The notes below the pieces were generated by a model. That model was not told the origin of the DNA. It did no database searches and saw only the letters and a program-made list of their open reading frames with translations. A DNA stretch of 22,095 bases from Oscillospiraceae bacterium (lineage in GTDB: Bacteria; Bacillota; Clostridia; Oscillospirales; Oscillospiraceae): the NCBI GenBank assembly GCA_020025275.1, contig JAHHSI010000033.1:1-22095 (forward strand). Reading direction: 5' to 3'. This document shows, in pieces, positions 1 to 8,736 of the stretch. The position numbers and the translations under genes are program-made. Numbering within the stretch: the stretch's first letter is position 1; each line of letters opens with the position of its first letter.

Positions 1-18
1 CTCGCAGACAGCTTTGTT

Positions 19-77
19 AGTATACCGCCCTCCCTCCCTTTTGTCAACTGTTTTTCCCTCTTTTTTCCTACCTTTTT
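19..77 (-). promoter_or_regulatory. Strong sigma-A promoter with phased A-tracts, directed out of the window
   Basis: On the minus strand there is TTGACA (42-47), a 17-nt spacer and TATACT (19-24). Upstream lie three A-tracts (T-runs on the plus strand at 51-55, 61-66 and 73-77) spaced about 11 nt apart, resembling an UP element or bent DNA. Transcription would start near position 12 and leave the window to the left. This combination is typical of rRNA operon promoters, so an rRNA operon next door is a reasonable inference, but the gene itself is not in the window. Confidence 0.8.
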
Positions 78-700
78 CAGTATTTGTAATTTCTCCCAAA
101 AGCCGCCCTTATACCCGCCCGGTCTTTGACCAATCCGTGGGCGCACCTCTCCAAATTCACAACGCCGGCCCTGCAGATCGCGGTCCCAAGAACCATACAG
201 CAAGGGTATTCTCTGCGTTGCACCGCCGTGACGACGTAGCACCCTCTTCCCCGCTCTTGTTTTGCATCACACTCGCTACTACTATGACACCGTGCGTCTT
301 TGCTCCGGACCTTAGTTTCCCTATCGCAGCCCTGCATCACCCACGCAGCAATCCCCCTTGTATCGCCGCACAGAAGCCCCTCCTGCACACGTTTCTGCGG
401 TCCTCGCACATCGCTGAAAGCCCCTTCAAGCGCCGTCCGCCGGAAAGCTTCTATCCATCCAATCCAGGATCCGCCATCTCTTCTCCCCCTCAGCGCTCCG
501 ATAAGCCCTTATTCTCGACGCCTATCTGCGTTCTTTGCAAGCCATGGACACGGCACTGCCGGCCCCTGCTCAATACCGTAGGCCGCGCGTCGGCCGGACG
601 CCATCCCGAATTGTTTTCAGCAATCATACCTTATATTATATATAGGCCGATCTCCCCCCAAACACCCCCCGTCCTCCTTCCGCGACGGGTTGCCGATAAC
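78..700. other. Long intergenic region without a convincing gene
   Basis: About 620 nt between the nifJ terminator and the outward promoter. The plus strand is pyrimidine-rich and the minus strand G/A-rich. Open frames exist on both strands (plus 14-778, minus 77-409), but neither has a ribosome site or a recognisable protein pattern; the minus frame starts at a GTG without Shine-Dalgarno. A TATAAT on the minus strand (635-640) could be the -10 of a weak promoter transcribing this stretch, with only a poor -35 (TTTGGG, 657-662). I recognise no known RNA family here. Confidence 0.5.
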
Positions 701-708
701 GCTTTGAC

Positions 709-742
709 AAAAAAAGAGAGCGCCCCCGTAGGGACGCTCTCT
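709..742 (-). terminator. Intrinsic terminator of nifJ
   Basis: Minus-strand hairpin with arms AGAGAGCG (715-722) and CGCTCTCT (735-742). The inner part can add a ccc/ggg pairing after one mismatch. It is followed on the minus strand by seven U residues (709-715). It lies 33 nt beyond the nifJ stop codon. Confidence 0.9.
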
Positions 743-774
743 ATACTTTCGGTTATCTTGTACGATGCCGATAA

Positions 775-3700
775 TTAGTCGTTGTACATATCCACCAGCT
801 TCAGCAGATGCTCATAACGCTTCTTGGCCTCAGCCTCGTTGCGCTCGAACAGCTCAGCGGAACGCTCGGGGAACTCGCGGGTCAGACGGCTGTAGCGAGC
901 CTCGTTCATCAGGAACTCCTGATAGCCGCCAGTGGGAGCCTTGGAGTCCAGAGTGAACTTCTTGTCAGCCGTGGGATTGAAGCGGAACAGGTTCCAGTAA
1001 CCGCAATCCACAGCCTTCTTCATCTCCTTCTGGCAGTTCATCATGCCGCCCTTGATGGAGTGCATCTCGCAGGGAGCATAACCGATGATCAGAGAAGGAC
1101 CGTCGTATGCCTCAGCCTCGGTGATGGCCTTGATGGTCTGTGCGGGGTTAGCGCCCATAGCCACCTGTGCCACGTACACGTAGCCGTACTGCATAGCGAT
1201 CTCGGCCAGGCTCTTCTTCTTGACGTCCTTACCGGCAGCTGCAAACTGAGCAACCTGACCGATGTTGGAAGCCTTGGAAGCCTGTCCGCCGGTGTTGGAG
1301 TACACCTCGGTATCGAAGACGAACACGTTCACGTTCTTCTTGGAAGCCAGAACATGATCCAGTCCGCCGTAACCGATATCGTATGCCCAACCGTCACCGC
1401 CGAAGATCCACATGGACTTCTTGTTCAGGTACTCCTTCTTGCTCAGGACATCCTTTGCCATAGCGGACTCGTCACCGGTCAGAGCAGCCACCAGCTTGTC
1501 GGTAGCCTCGCGGTTAGCAGCTGCATCGTCCATGGAGTTCAGGTATGCCTCGCAGGCAGCCTTCTTCTCGCCGTCGCAAGTCTTGGCAATCTCTGCGATC
1601 TCAGCGGCCAGATCCTCGCGGATCTTGTCCTGACCGACATACATACCCAGACCGTGCTCTGCGTTGTCCTCGAACAGGGAGTTGCACCATGCCGGACCGT
1701 GGCCAGCCTTGTTGGTGCAGTAGGGAGACGTTGCAGCGGGGCCGCCCCAGATGGAGGAGCAACCGGTTGCATTGGAGATATACATACGATCACCGAACAG
1801 CTGGGTCACCAGACGAGCATAGCTGGTCTCGGCACAGCCTGCGCAGGAGCCGGAGAACTCCAGCATGGGCTGCTTGAACTGGCTGCCCTTGACGGTGTTG
1901 TCCTGAATATCCTTCTTCTCGGCAACCTCTGCCACGCAGTAGTCGAAGACATCCTGCTGGGGCAGCTCGCCCTCCTGATTGACCATGGACAGAGCGCTGA
2001 CGGGGCAGGCGCCTACGCACACGCCGCAGCCCATGCAGTCCAGGGGAGAAATGGCCATGGTGAACTTGTACTGGCCCTTGCCCTTGCCGGCCTTCACGTC
2101 CACGATCTTGGAAGCCTCGGGAGCAGCAGCAGCCTCAGCCTCGGTCATAGCGAAGGGACGGATGGTTGCATGGGGGCAGACATAAGAGCACATATTGCAC
2201 TGGATGCACTTGTTGGCGTCCCAGGTAGGAACGGAAACAGCCACACCACGCTTCTCGTAAGCGGAAGCGCCCTGCTCGAACTGGCCGTCCACGTGATCAA
2301 CGAAGGCGGAGACAGGCAGGCTGTCACCATCCATCAGGCCCACAGGCTCGAGGATGTTCTTGACCATCTTCACCAGCTCGGGCTTACCCTTGAGCTGCTT
2401 TTCCTCACCGGAATCCACAGCGTTAGCCCAGTCTGCGGGAACCTCCACCTTCTTGAAAGCGGTAGCGCCCAGGTCGATGGCCTTGTAGTTCATATCCACC
2501 ACGTCCTGGCCCTTCTTCAGGTAGGACTTCTTTGCAGCGGCCTTCATGTACTCAATGGCCTCCTCGATGGGCATGACCTTTGCCAGAGCAAAGAATGCGG
2601 ACTGCAGAATGGTGTTGTTGCGCTTGCCCATACCGATCTCGATGGCCAGATCAATGGCGTTGATGGTATAGAGCTGGATGTTGTTCTTAGCGATATAGCG
2701 CTTGGCATCTGCCTTCAGGTGATGGTTCAGCTCCTCGAAGTCCCACTGGCAGTTGATCATGAAGACACCGCCGGGCTTCACGTCGTTGACCATCTTGTAC
2801 CCCTTCATGATGTAGGAGGGGTTGTGGCAGGCAACGAAGTCAGCCTTGTTGATATAGTAGGGGCTGCGGATGGGGTGATCACCGAAGCGCAGGTGGCTGA
2901 TGGTCACACCGCCGGTCTTCTTGGAGTCATACTGGAAGTATGCCTGCACGTACTTGTCGGTGTGGTCGCCGATGATCTTGATGGAGTTCTTGTTTGCGCC
3001 AACGGTACCATCGCCGCCCAGGCCCCAGAACTTGCACTCGATGGTGCCGGGAGCTGCGGTGTTGGGGCAGTTCTTGTCCTCCTCGAGGGACAGGTTGGTT
3101 ACATCGTCCACGATGCCGATGGTGAACTGATGCTTGGGCGCATCCTTCTTCAGCTCGTCGAAGATTGCAAACACGGAAGCGGGGGTGGTGTCCTTGGAAC
3201 CCAGACCATAACGGCCGCCGGTCACCACGATGTCGTTCATGCCGGCATCATGCAGAGCGGTGACAACATCCAGGTACAGGGGCTCGCCCTGTGCGCCGGG
3301 CTCCTTGGTGCGGTCCATAACCGCGATCTTCTTTGCGGTAGCGGGAATGGCAGCCACCAGACGATCTGCAGCGAAGGGACGGAACAGGCGAACCTTGACC
3401 AGACCCACCTTCTCGCCGTGAGCGTTCAGGTAGTCGATAACTTCCTCGGCTACGTCGCACAGAGAACCCATAGCTACGATGACGCGCTCGGCATCGGGAG
3501 CACCATAGTAGTTGAACAGCTTGTAGTCGGTGCCCAGCTTGGCATTGACCTTCTCCATATACTTCTCCACAACAGCGGGCAGAGCATCATAGTAGCTGTT
3601 GCAGGCCTCGCGGTGCTGGAAGAAGATATCTCCGTTCTCATGGCTGCCGCGCATATGGGGATGCTCGGGATTCAGGGCATGAGCGCGGAATGCAGCCACG

Positions 3701-4296
3701 GCATCCATGTCGCACATATCCTTCAGGTCCTCGTAATCCCACACAGCGATCTTCTGGATCTCATGGCTGGTACGGAAACCATCGAAGAAGTTGATGAAGG
3801 GGACCTTGCCGCTCAGAGCAGACAGGTGAGCCACAGGGCTCAGGTCCATGACCTCCTGCACGTTGCCCTCGCACAGCATAGCAAAGCCGGTCTGGCGACA
3901 TGCCATAACGTCGGAATGATCACCGAAGATGTTCAGAGCGTGGGTGGCCACCGTACGGGCACTGACGTGGAACACGCAGGGCAGCTGCTCACCGGCGATC
4001 TTGTACATATTGGGGATCATCAGCAGCAGACCCTGAGATGCGGTGTAGGTGGTGGTCAGGGCACCGGTGCCCAGAGAACCATGCACAGCACCGGCAGCGC
4101 CGGCCTCAGACTCCATCTCCACAACCTTGACAGTATTGCCAAAGATGTTCTTCAGACCATTGGCAGACCACTGGTCCACGAAGTCAGCCATGGGGCTGGA
4201 AGGAGTGATAGGATAGATCGCAGCGACCTCCGAAAACGCATAAGATACGTGAGCGGCGGCGTTGTTGCCATCCATGGACTTCATTTTTCTTTCCAT
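775..4296 (-). CDS. nifJ: Pyruvate:ferredoxin (flavodoxin) oxidoreductase, single-chain
   Basis: Cytoplasmic enzyme that oxidatively decarboxylates pyruvate with CoA to acetyl-CoA and CO2 and passes electrons to ferredoxin or flavodoxin; a central step of anaerobic metabolism. The 1173-aa product matches the usual length of the fused one-chain form. Visible in order: the N-terminal YPITPSSPMAD pyruvate/TPP region (about residues 27-37); the transketolase-like and CoA-binding middle; two [4Fe-4S] sets, CIQCNMCSYVCP (about 698) and CMGCGVCVGACP (about 752); the proximal-cluster CAGCAET (about 817); and the TPP-binding GDGWAYDIG with DTEVYSNTGGQ (about 965-1000). The ORF can be extended 12 codons upstream, but AAGGAGG at 4305-4311 places the start at the ATG at 4296. 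It is monocistronic, with its own promoter and terminator. All cluster cysteines are present, so it is probably functional. Confidence 0.97.
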   Translation of the reverse strand: MERKMKSMDGNNAAAHVSYAFSEVAAIYPITPSSPMADFVDQWSANGLKNIFGNTVKVVEMESEAGAAGAVHGSLGTGALTTTYTASQGLLLMIPNMYKIAGEQLPCVFHVSARTVATHALNIFGDHSDVMACRQTGFAMLCEGNVQEVMDLSPVAHLSALSGKVPFINFFDGFRTSHEIQKIAVWDYEDLKDMCDMDAVAAFRAHALNPEHPHMRGSHENGDIFFQHREACNSYYDALPAVVEKYMEKVNAKLGTDYKLFNYYGAPDAERVIVAMGSLCDVAEEVIDYLNAHGEKVGLVKVRLFRPFAADRLVAAIPATAKKIAVMDRTKEPGAQGEPLYLDVVTALHDAGMNDIVVTGGRYGLGSKDTTPASVFAIFDELKKDAPKHQFTIGIVDDVTNLSLEEDKNCPNTAAPGTIECKFWGLGGDGTVGANKNSIKIIGDHTDKYVQAYFQYDSKKTGGVTISHLRFGDHPIRSPYYINKADFVACHNPSYIMKGYKMVNDVKPGGVFMINCQWDFEELNHHLKADAKRYIAKNNIQLYTINAIDLAIEIGMGKRNNTILQSAFFALAKVMPIEEAIEYMKAAAKKSYLKKGQDVVDMNYKAIDLGATAFKKVEVPADWANAVDSGEEKQLKGKPELVKMVKNILEPVGLMDGDSLPVSAFVDHVDGQFEQGASAYEKRGVAVSVPTWDANKCIQCNMCSYVCPHATIRPFAMTEAEAAAAPEASKIVDVKAGKGKGQYKFTMAISPLDCMGCGVCVGACPVSALSMVNQEGELPQQDVFDYCVAEVAEKKDIQDNTVKGSQFKQPMLEFSGSCAGCAETSYARLVTQLFGDRMYISNATGCSSIWGGPAATSPYCTNKAGHGPAWCNSLFEDNAEHGLGMYVGQDKIREDLAAEIAEIAKTCDGEKKAACEAYLNSMDDAAANREATDKLVAALTGDESAMAKDVLSKKEYLNKKSMWIFGGDGWAYDIGYGGLDHVLASKKNVNVFVFDTEVYSNTGGQASKASNIGQVAQFAAAGKDVKKKSLAEIAMQYGYVYVAQVAMGANPAQTIKAITEAEAYDGPSLIIGYAPCEMHSIKGGMMNCQKEMKKAVDCGYWNLFRFNPTADKKFTLDSKAPTGGYQEFLMNEARYSRLTREFPERSAELFERNEAEAKKRYEHLLKLVDMYND

Positions 4297-4383
4297 AGAA
4301 CGAGCCTCCTTAAATATTAACGTTCCGCACAAAACTTACCTTTATTATAAAACCATATATGTACGGAATATTCAGCATTAGAG

Positions 4384-4412
4384 ATAATATCATAGTTTAC
4401 CACCGCTGTAAA
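4384..4412 (-). promoter_or_regulatory. Candidate nifJ promoter
   Basis: Minus-strand TTTACA (-35, 4407-4412), 17-nt spacer, TATTAT (-10, 4384-4389), about 90 nt upstream of the nifJ start. A second -10-like TATAAT lies closer (plus positions 4344-4349) but has no good -35. I found no clear Rex-type operator in the leader. Confidence 0.6.
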
Positions 4413-4577
4413 TGACTATTTCTGTCCAAATCGACTTTTTGCTATTTTTTCTTCATCGTGCACAAAATTTATTACACCCCTATTGCTTTTTTAGCCATAA
4501 TGATCCTGCTGTTTTGTGAAAATATGCAAAAACTTACGGTGACATCCACTTTTCCCCCCTGTTTTTTTAGAAATCTG

Positions 4578-4606
4578 TTCCACCTTTGTCGGTTTTATGG
4601 TATGAT
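4578..4606 (+). promoter_or_regulatory. Candidate comM/yifB promoter
   Basis: TTCCAC (4578-4583), 17-nt spacer, TATGAT (4601-4606), 40 nt upstream of the gene start. It sits in the 349-nt divergent region shared with nifJ. The -35 is imperfect. Confidence 0.5.
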
Positions 4607-4645
4607 ATCTTTATTAGATATGCACAACACAGAGGGGGTCAGCGT

Positions 4646-6163
4646 ATGGTCATCAGCGTGCGCTCGTTGGGTCTGCAGGGTCTCCACGGGTACGAGGTGA
4701 GCGTGGAGTGTTTTTTGTCCGGGGGATTGCCCGCTTTTGACGTGGTAGGGCTGCCGGACGCCGCCGTGCGGGAGGCTCGGGAGCGCGTCCGGGCCGCCAT
4801 CAAAAACTGCGGCGGAACCTTCCCCGTCAGCCGCATCACCGTCAATCTGGCCCCCGCCTCCCAGCGCAAGGAGGGGACGATCTACGATCTCCCCATGGCG
4901 CTGGGGATCCTCTGTGCGGCCAGGGAGCTGCCGCCGCTGCCCCGTACTGCCGCCTTTGTGGGGGAATTGAGCCTGGCCGGTGCCCTGCGCCCCGTCACCG
5001 GGATCCTTCCCATGGCGCTGTGCGCCCGCCGTCTGGGGATCAAGGAGGTGTACGTCCCGGCGGAGAATGCCGCCGAAGCCACTCTGGCCGAAGGCCTGAC
5101 CGTCTACCCTGTGGAGACACTGGGCCAGCTGGCCGCCCATCTCACCGGCCAGACGCCCATCGCTCCGGCCCCGTGTTGGCGGCCCTCTCCGGACGACCTG
5201 CCGCCCATGCCGGACTTTGCCGATGTCATGGGGCAGGAGAATGTCAAGCGGGCACTGGAGGTGGCCGCCGCCGGCGGACACAATATTCTGCTGATCGGCT
5301 CCCCCGGATCGGGGAAATCTATGCTGGCCCGCCGGCTGCCCTCCATTCTGCCGGACATGACGCAGACGGAGTCACTGGAAACCACCGAGGTTTACTCCGT
5401 GGCCGGGCTCACCGACCCCCGCCACCCCCTCATCACACGCCGCCCCTTCCGTGCGCCCCACCATACAGCCTCCTCCGTCTCCCTCTCCGGAGGCGGCACC
5501 GTGCCCAAGCCCGGTGAGATCTCTCTGGCCCACAACGGGATCCTCTTTCTTGATGAGCTGCCGGAATTTGACAAGTCGGCACTGGAGACGCTGCGTCAGC
5601 CGCTGGAGGACGGCGCCCTGACCATCACCCGTGCCGCCGGGTCTTTGACGCTGCCCAGCCGGTTTATGCTGGTGTGCGCCATGAACCCCTGCCGCTGCGG
5701 CTGGTACGGTCATCCCTCCGGCCGCTGCACCTGCAGCGCACCGCAGGTGGAGCGCTATATGCGCCGCATCTCCGGACCTCTGCTGGACCGGATCGATATG
5801 CACATCACCGTGCCGTCGGTGGAATATGAGGCCATGCGCCGCCGGGAAACCCCGGAGTCTTCTCAGGACATCCGTCAGCGCGTCAATGCCGCCCGGGAGA
5901 TCCAGAAACGCCGCTTCGCCGGAACGCAGGTCAGCTGCAACGCCTATATGACCCCGCCCATGATCGGGACATTCTGCGCTTTGGACGCAGCGGGAGAACA
6001 GCTGATGAAGCACGCCTTTGACCGTATGGGACTGACCGGCCGCAGTCACGACCGCATTTTGCGTATGGCCCGCACCATCGCCGATCTGGAGGGCAGCGAA
6101 CCCATCACCCCGGCCCATCTGGCCGAGGCCATTCAGTACCGCAGCAATGATATTTTGAAGTGA
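4646..6163 (+). CDS. comM: YifB/ComM family Mg-chelatase-like AAA+ ATPase
   Basis: A 505-aa protein of the usual YifB/ComM length. In Gram-negative competent bacteria ComM is a hexameric helicase that promotes branch migration during integration of transformed DNA; the role in Clostridia is less certain. Seen in the sequence: the N-terminal Lon-protease-like (ChlI) domain (about 20-140); Walker A GSPGSGKSM (about 218-226); Walker B ILFLDELPEF (about 298-307); a cysteine-rich CRCGWYGHPSGRCTC insert (about 350-364) expected in the family; and the C-terminal Mg-chelatase domain. The open frame extends 20 codons upstream, but AGAGGGGG at 4631-4638 selects the ATG at 4646. It is divergent from nifJ. 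thiI follows after 108 nt and may be separately transcribed. Function in this organism is inferred only from family membership. Confidence 0.95.
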   Translation: MVISVRSLGLQGLHGYEVSVECFLSGGLPAFDVVGLPDAAVREARERVRAAIKNCGGTFPVSRITVNLAPASQRKEGTIYDLPMALGILCAARELPPLPRTAAFVGELSLAGALRPVTGILPMALCARRLGIKEVYVPAENAAEATLAEGLTVYPVETLGQLAAHLTGQTPIAPAPCWRPSPDDLPPMPDFADVMGQENVKRALEVAAAGGHNILLIGSPGSGKSMLARRLPSILPDMTQTESLETTEVYSVAGLTDPRHPLITRRPFRAPHHTASSVSLSGGGTVPKPGEISLAHNGILFLDELPEFDKSALETLRQPLEDGALTITRAAGSLTLPSRFMLVCAMNPCRCGWYGHPSGRCTCSAPQVERYMRRISGPLLDRIDMHITVPSVEYEAMRRRETPESSQDIRQRVNAAREIQKRRFAGTQVSCNAYMTPPMIGTFCALDAAGEQLMKHAFDRMGLTGRSHDRILRMARTIADLEGSEPITPAHLAEAIQYRSNDILK

Positions 6164-6187
6164 GAACCCTTGCTTTTTTCGTTCATT

Positions 6188-6193
6188 TATAAT
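6188..6193 (+). promoter_or_regulatory. Possible -10 element for thiI operon
   Basis: A perfect TATAAT 79 nt upstream of thiI, in the AT-rich gap after comM. No matching -35 hexamer is present at 16-18 nt, so read-through from comM is an alternative. No TPP riboswitch was recognised in the leader. Confidence 0.35.
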
Positions 6194-6271
6194 ATGGTAA
6201 CATAGTTCTTATCTTTTCCGGCCGGAATCCACACGTTCCCGTCGTGATACTATCCAAAGGAGAGACATCCC

Positions 6272-7447
6272 ATGCAGGAAATGATCCTATGCAAGCTGGG
6301 CGAGGTGGTCTTAAAGGGCCTCAACCGCCGCAGCTTTGAAATGAAACTCATGAGCAATATCCGCCGCCGCACGGCCCGCTTCGGCAAATTCAAGATCTAC
6401 TCCCGCCAGAGCACCATCTATGTGGAGCCGCAGGAGGCGAGCTGCGACGTTCTGGGAGCCTATGAGGCGTGCAAGCACGTGTTCGGCATCATTGCCATCA
6501 CCCGTTCCATCCCCTGTGAAAAGACGAAGGAGGCCATTCTGGATATGGCCAAGCTCTATCTGGGCGACAGCCTGCGGGCAGCCCACAGCTTCAAGGTGGA
6601 GAGCAAGCGGGCCGACAAGTCCTTCCCCATGGGTTCCATCCAACTGAGTCAGTGGGTGGGCGGCCAGCTGCACCACGCCTTCCCCCATCTGCAGGTGGAT
6701 GTCCACCACCCCGAGCTCACCGTCTATGTGGAGGTTCGGGAGGACGCCGCCTACGTGCACGGTCCGGCCGAGCCCGCCGCCGGCGGACTGCCCATCGGCA
6801 TGGGCGGCAACGCCGTGAGCCTGCTCTCCGGCGGGATCGATTCCCCCGTCTCCAGCTATATGATCGCCAAGCGCGGCGTAAAGCTGGACATGATCCACTT
6901 TGCCTCCCCTCCCTACACCTCCGATCAGGCGCGGGAGAAAGTGCTGCAGCTGGCGCAGGAGCTGACGGAGTGGACCGGCCGTCTGAACGTTTTCATTATC
7001 CCCTTCACGGAAATTCAGGAGGAGATCCGCCGCAGCTGCCCCGAGGAGTATTTCACTCTCATCATGCGCCGCTTCATGATGCGCCTTGCCGATCAGCTGG
7101 CTAAGGAGCTGCGGTGCAAGGCCTTGGTCACCGGCGAATGCCTCGGTCAGGTGGCCAGCCAGACCATGGACGCGCTGCGGGTCAGCGGCGACGTCACCGA
7201 CCTCCCTGTGCTGCGTCCGCTGATCGGCATGGATAAGGAGGAGATCGTCCGCATCGCCCGCCATATCGGCACGTTCGATACCTCCATCCTGCCCTACGAG
7301 GACTGCTGCACGGTGTTCACCCCCCGCCATCCCAAAACCAAACCCGTGGTGGAGGATGTCCGGGAATTGGAGGCCGTTTTGGATATTGAGGGCCTGTGCC
7401 GCCGTGCAATGGAGCAGCGGGAGATGGTCACGCTGAAGCTGCAGTAA
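6272..7447 (+). CDS. thiI: tRNA 4-thiouridine synthase ThiI (short form)
   Basis: Adenylates U8 of tRNA with ATP and transfers sulfur to make 4-thiouridine; the same protein can pass sulfur to ThiS for thiazole synthesis. The 391-aa product carries the N-terminal ferredoxin-like and THUMP regions (to about 165) followed by the PP-loop pyrophosphatase domain with SGGIDSP at residues 186-192. An EDCC cysteine pair lies near residue 345. The E. coli C-terminal rhodanese domain is missing, as is normal in Firmicutes, where a dedicated cysteine desulfurase supplies the sulfur. No such desulfurase gene is adjacent here. AAAGGAG at 6256-6262 precedes the start. cinA follows 12 nt after the stop, so the two are probably co-transcribed. 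Confidence 0.95.
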   Translation: MQEMILCKLGEVVLKGLNRRSFEMKLMSNIRRRTARFGKFKIYSRQSTIYVEPQEASCDVLGAYEACKHVFGIIAITRSIPCEKTKEAILDMAKLYLGDSLRAAHSFKVESKRADKSFPMGSIQLSQWVGGQLHHAFPHLQVDVHHPELTVYVEVREDAAYVHGPAEPAAGGLPIGMGGNAVSLLSGGIDSPVSSYMIAKRGVKLDMIHFASPPYTSDQAREKVLQLAQELTEWTGRLNVFIIPFTEIQEEIRRSCPEEYFTLIMRRFMMRLADQLAKELRCKALVTGECLGQVASQTMDALRVSGDVTDLPVLRPLIGMDKEEIVRIARHIGTFDTSILPYEDCCTVFTPRHPKTKPVVEDVRELEAVLDIEGLCRRAMEQREMVTLKLQ

Positions 7448-7459
7448 GAAGGGCGCACG

Positions 7460-8725
7460 ATGAATTTCTATGCCGAAGTGATCAGTGTGGGGACGGAACT
7501 GCTGCTGGGCAGCATCGCCAACACCGACGCCCAGTTCATCTCCGAAGCGCTCTCCGCCGTCGGGGTGGATGTGCTCTACCACACCGCCGTGGGCGACAAC
7601 CCGCAGCGTCTGCGCTCCGTCACGGAGATCGCCCGCCAACGGGCCAACCTGATCCTCTACGTGGGCGGGCTGGGCCCGACTTATGACGATATGACCAAAG
7701 AGGTGGTGGCCCGTGCCTTCGGGCGGGAGCTGGTCTTTCACCCGGAGATCTTCGAGGAGATCCGCCGCTGCTTTGCCGATATCTTTCACCGGCCCATGCC
7801 GGCGTGCAACCGCCAGCAGGCCTTTCTTCCCGCCGGCTGCGAGATTTTCCACAATCCGGTGGGCACTGCCCCCGGCTGCTGTTTTGAAGAGGGCGGGGTC
7901 ACGGTGATGATGCTCCCCGGCGTGCCCCACGAGTGCCGCCATATGCTGCACCATCAGGCCCTGCCATGGCTGCGCCGCCACACGGAGCAGGTGATCCTCT
8001 CCCATGATCTCCGCATTTTCGGTCTTTCTGAGCCGCAGGTGCAGGAGCTGCTGGCTCCGGTCATGAACGAGGCCGTCAATCCGTCCCTGGCCCCCTATGC
8101 CAAAACCGGCGAAGTGCTGCTGCGGTTGACGGCCAAGGCCGAGAGTGAGGCGGCCTGCACGGCCCGCATGGCGCCGCTGCTCTCCGAAGTCCGCCGCCGG
8201 CTGGGCGACTATTGCTACGGCGAGGACATCGACGGACTCGAGTATGCAGCCGTCCGCCTGCTGAAAGAAAAGCACTGCACCTGTGCTGCGGCAGAAAGCT
8301 GCACCGGCGGTCTCATCGCCAAACGCATCACCGATGTTCCCGGTGCCTCCGCCGTATTCCGCGGCGGCATCGTTTCCTACACAAACGAGGTGAAAGCCGC
8401 CGTTTTAGGTGTCCCGCAGGCGCTGTTGGACACGTACGGCGCCGTATCCCAGCCGGTCGCGGCCGCCATGGCCGACGGCGCCCGGCGTGTGACCGGAGCC
8501 GATCTGGCCGTATCGTCCACCGGTGTGGCCGGCCCCGACCGGGATGACCGCGGCAACGAGGTGGGCACCGTCTTTGTGGGTCTGAGTACCCCGGAGGGCA
8601 CCTTTGTGCGCTCCCTCTCCCTGGGCACCGGCCGCCAGCGTGTCCGGACCACGGCTGCCCACCACGCATTTGATCTGATCCGGCGGTATCTCGCCGGTCT
8701 TGATGTAGAAACCAATCCACGGTAA
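7460..8725 (+). CDS. cinA: CinA family protein (nicotinamide-nucleotide amidase domain)
   Basis: A 421-aa protein of standard CinA length. The N-terminal MoCF/COG1058 domain (about 1-170, with SVGTELLLGSIANTD and GGLGPTYDD) is linked in the family to ADP-ribose or related pyrophosphatase activity. The C-terminal CinA/PncC domain (about 260-415) carries AAESCTGGLIAKR around residue 276 and STGVAGPDRD further on, matching NMN deamidases that recycle nicotinamide nucleotides. In streptococci the gene is competence-induced. Here it lies between thiI and a membrane protein gene, two genes away from comM. AGAAGGG precedes the start, and the stop codon overlaps the ribosome site of the next gene, supporting one operon. 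The exact substrate is not readable from the sequence. Confidence 0.95.
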   Translation: MNFYAEVISVGTELLLGSIANTDAQFISEALSAVGVDVLYHTAVGDNPQRLRSVTEIARQRANLILYVGGLGPTYDDMTKEVVARAFGRELVFHPEIFEEIRRCFADIFHRPMPACNRQQAFLPAGCEIFHNPVGTAPGCCFEEGGVTVMMLPGVPHECRHMLHHQALPWLRRHTEQVILSHDLRIFGLSEPQVQELLAPVMNEAVNPSLAPYAKTGEVLLRLTAKAESEAACTARMAPLLSEVRRRLGDYCYGEDIDGLEYAAVRLLKEKHCTCAAAESCTGGLIAKRITDVPGASAVFRGGIVSYTNEVKAAVLGVPQALLDTYGAVSQPVAAAMADGARRVTGADLAVSSTGVAGPDRDDRGNEVGTVFVGLSTPEGTFVRSLSLGTGRQRVRTTAAHHAFDLIRRYLAGLDVETNPR

Positions 8726-8736
8726 AGGAGACTATC

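Noticed and set aside
77..409. 110-codon minus-strand frame before the outward promoter
   Set aside because: GTG start without Shine-Dalgarno, no recognisable motif, and it ends inside the A-tract region of the promoter.
14..778. 254-codon plus-strand open frame at the left edge
   Set aside because: No ribosome site, proline/serine-rich translation of a pyrimidine-rich strand, and it runs through the nifJ terminator.
808..4320. 1170-codon plus-strand frame opposite nifJ
   Set aside because: Mirror frame of a highly biased GC-rich gene; the translation is leucine/histidine/glycine-rich without any domain.
4297..4645. Rex operator in the nifJ leader
   Set aside because: TTAATATTTAA near the nifJ ribosome site is only an imperfect palindrome and does not fit the Rex consensus.
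6311..8275. 654-codon minus-strand frame opposite thiI and cinA
   Set aside because: Antisense shadow spanning two real genes, low-complexity translation.
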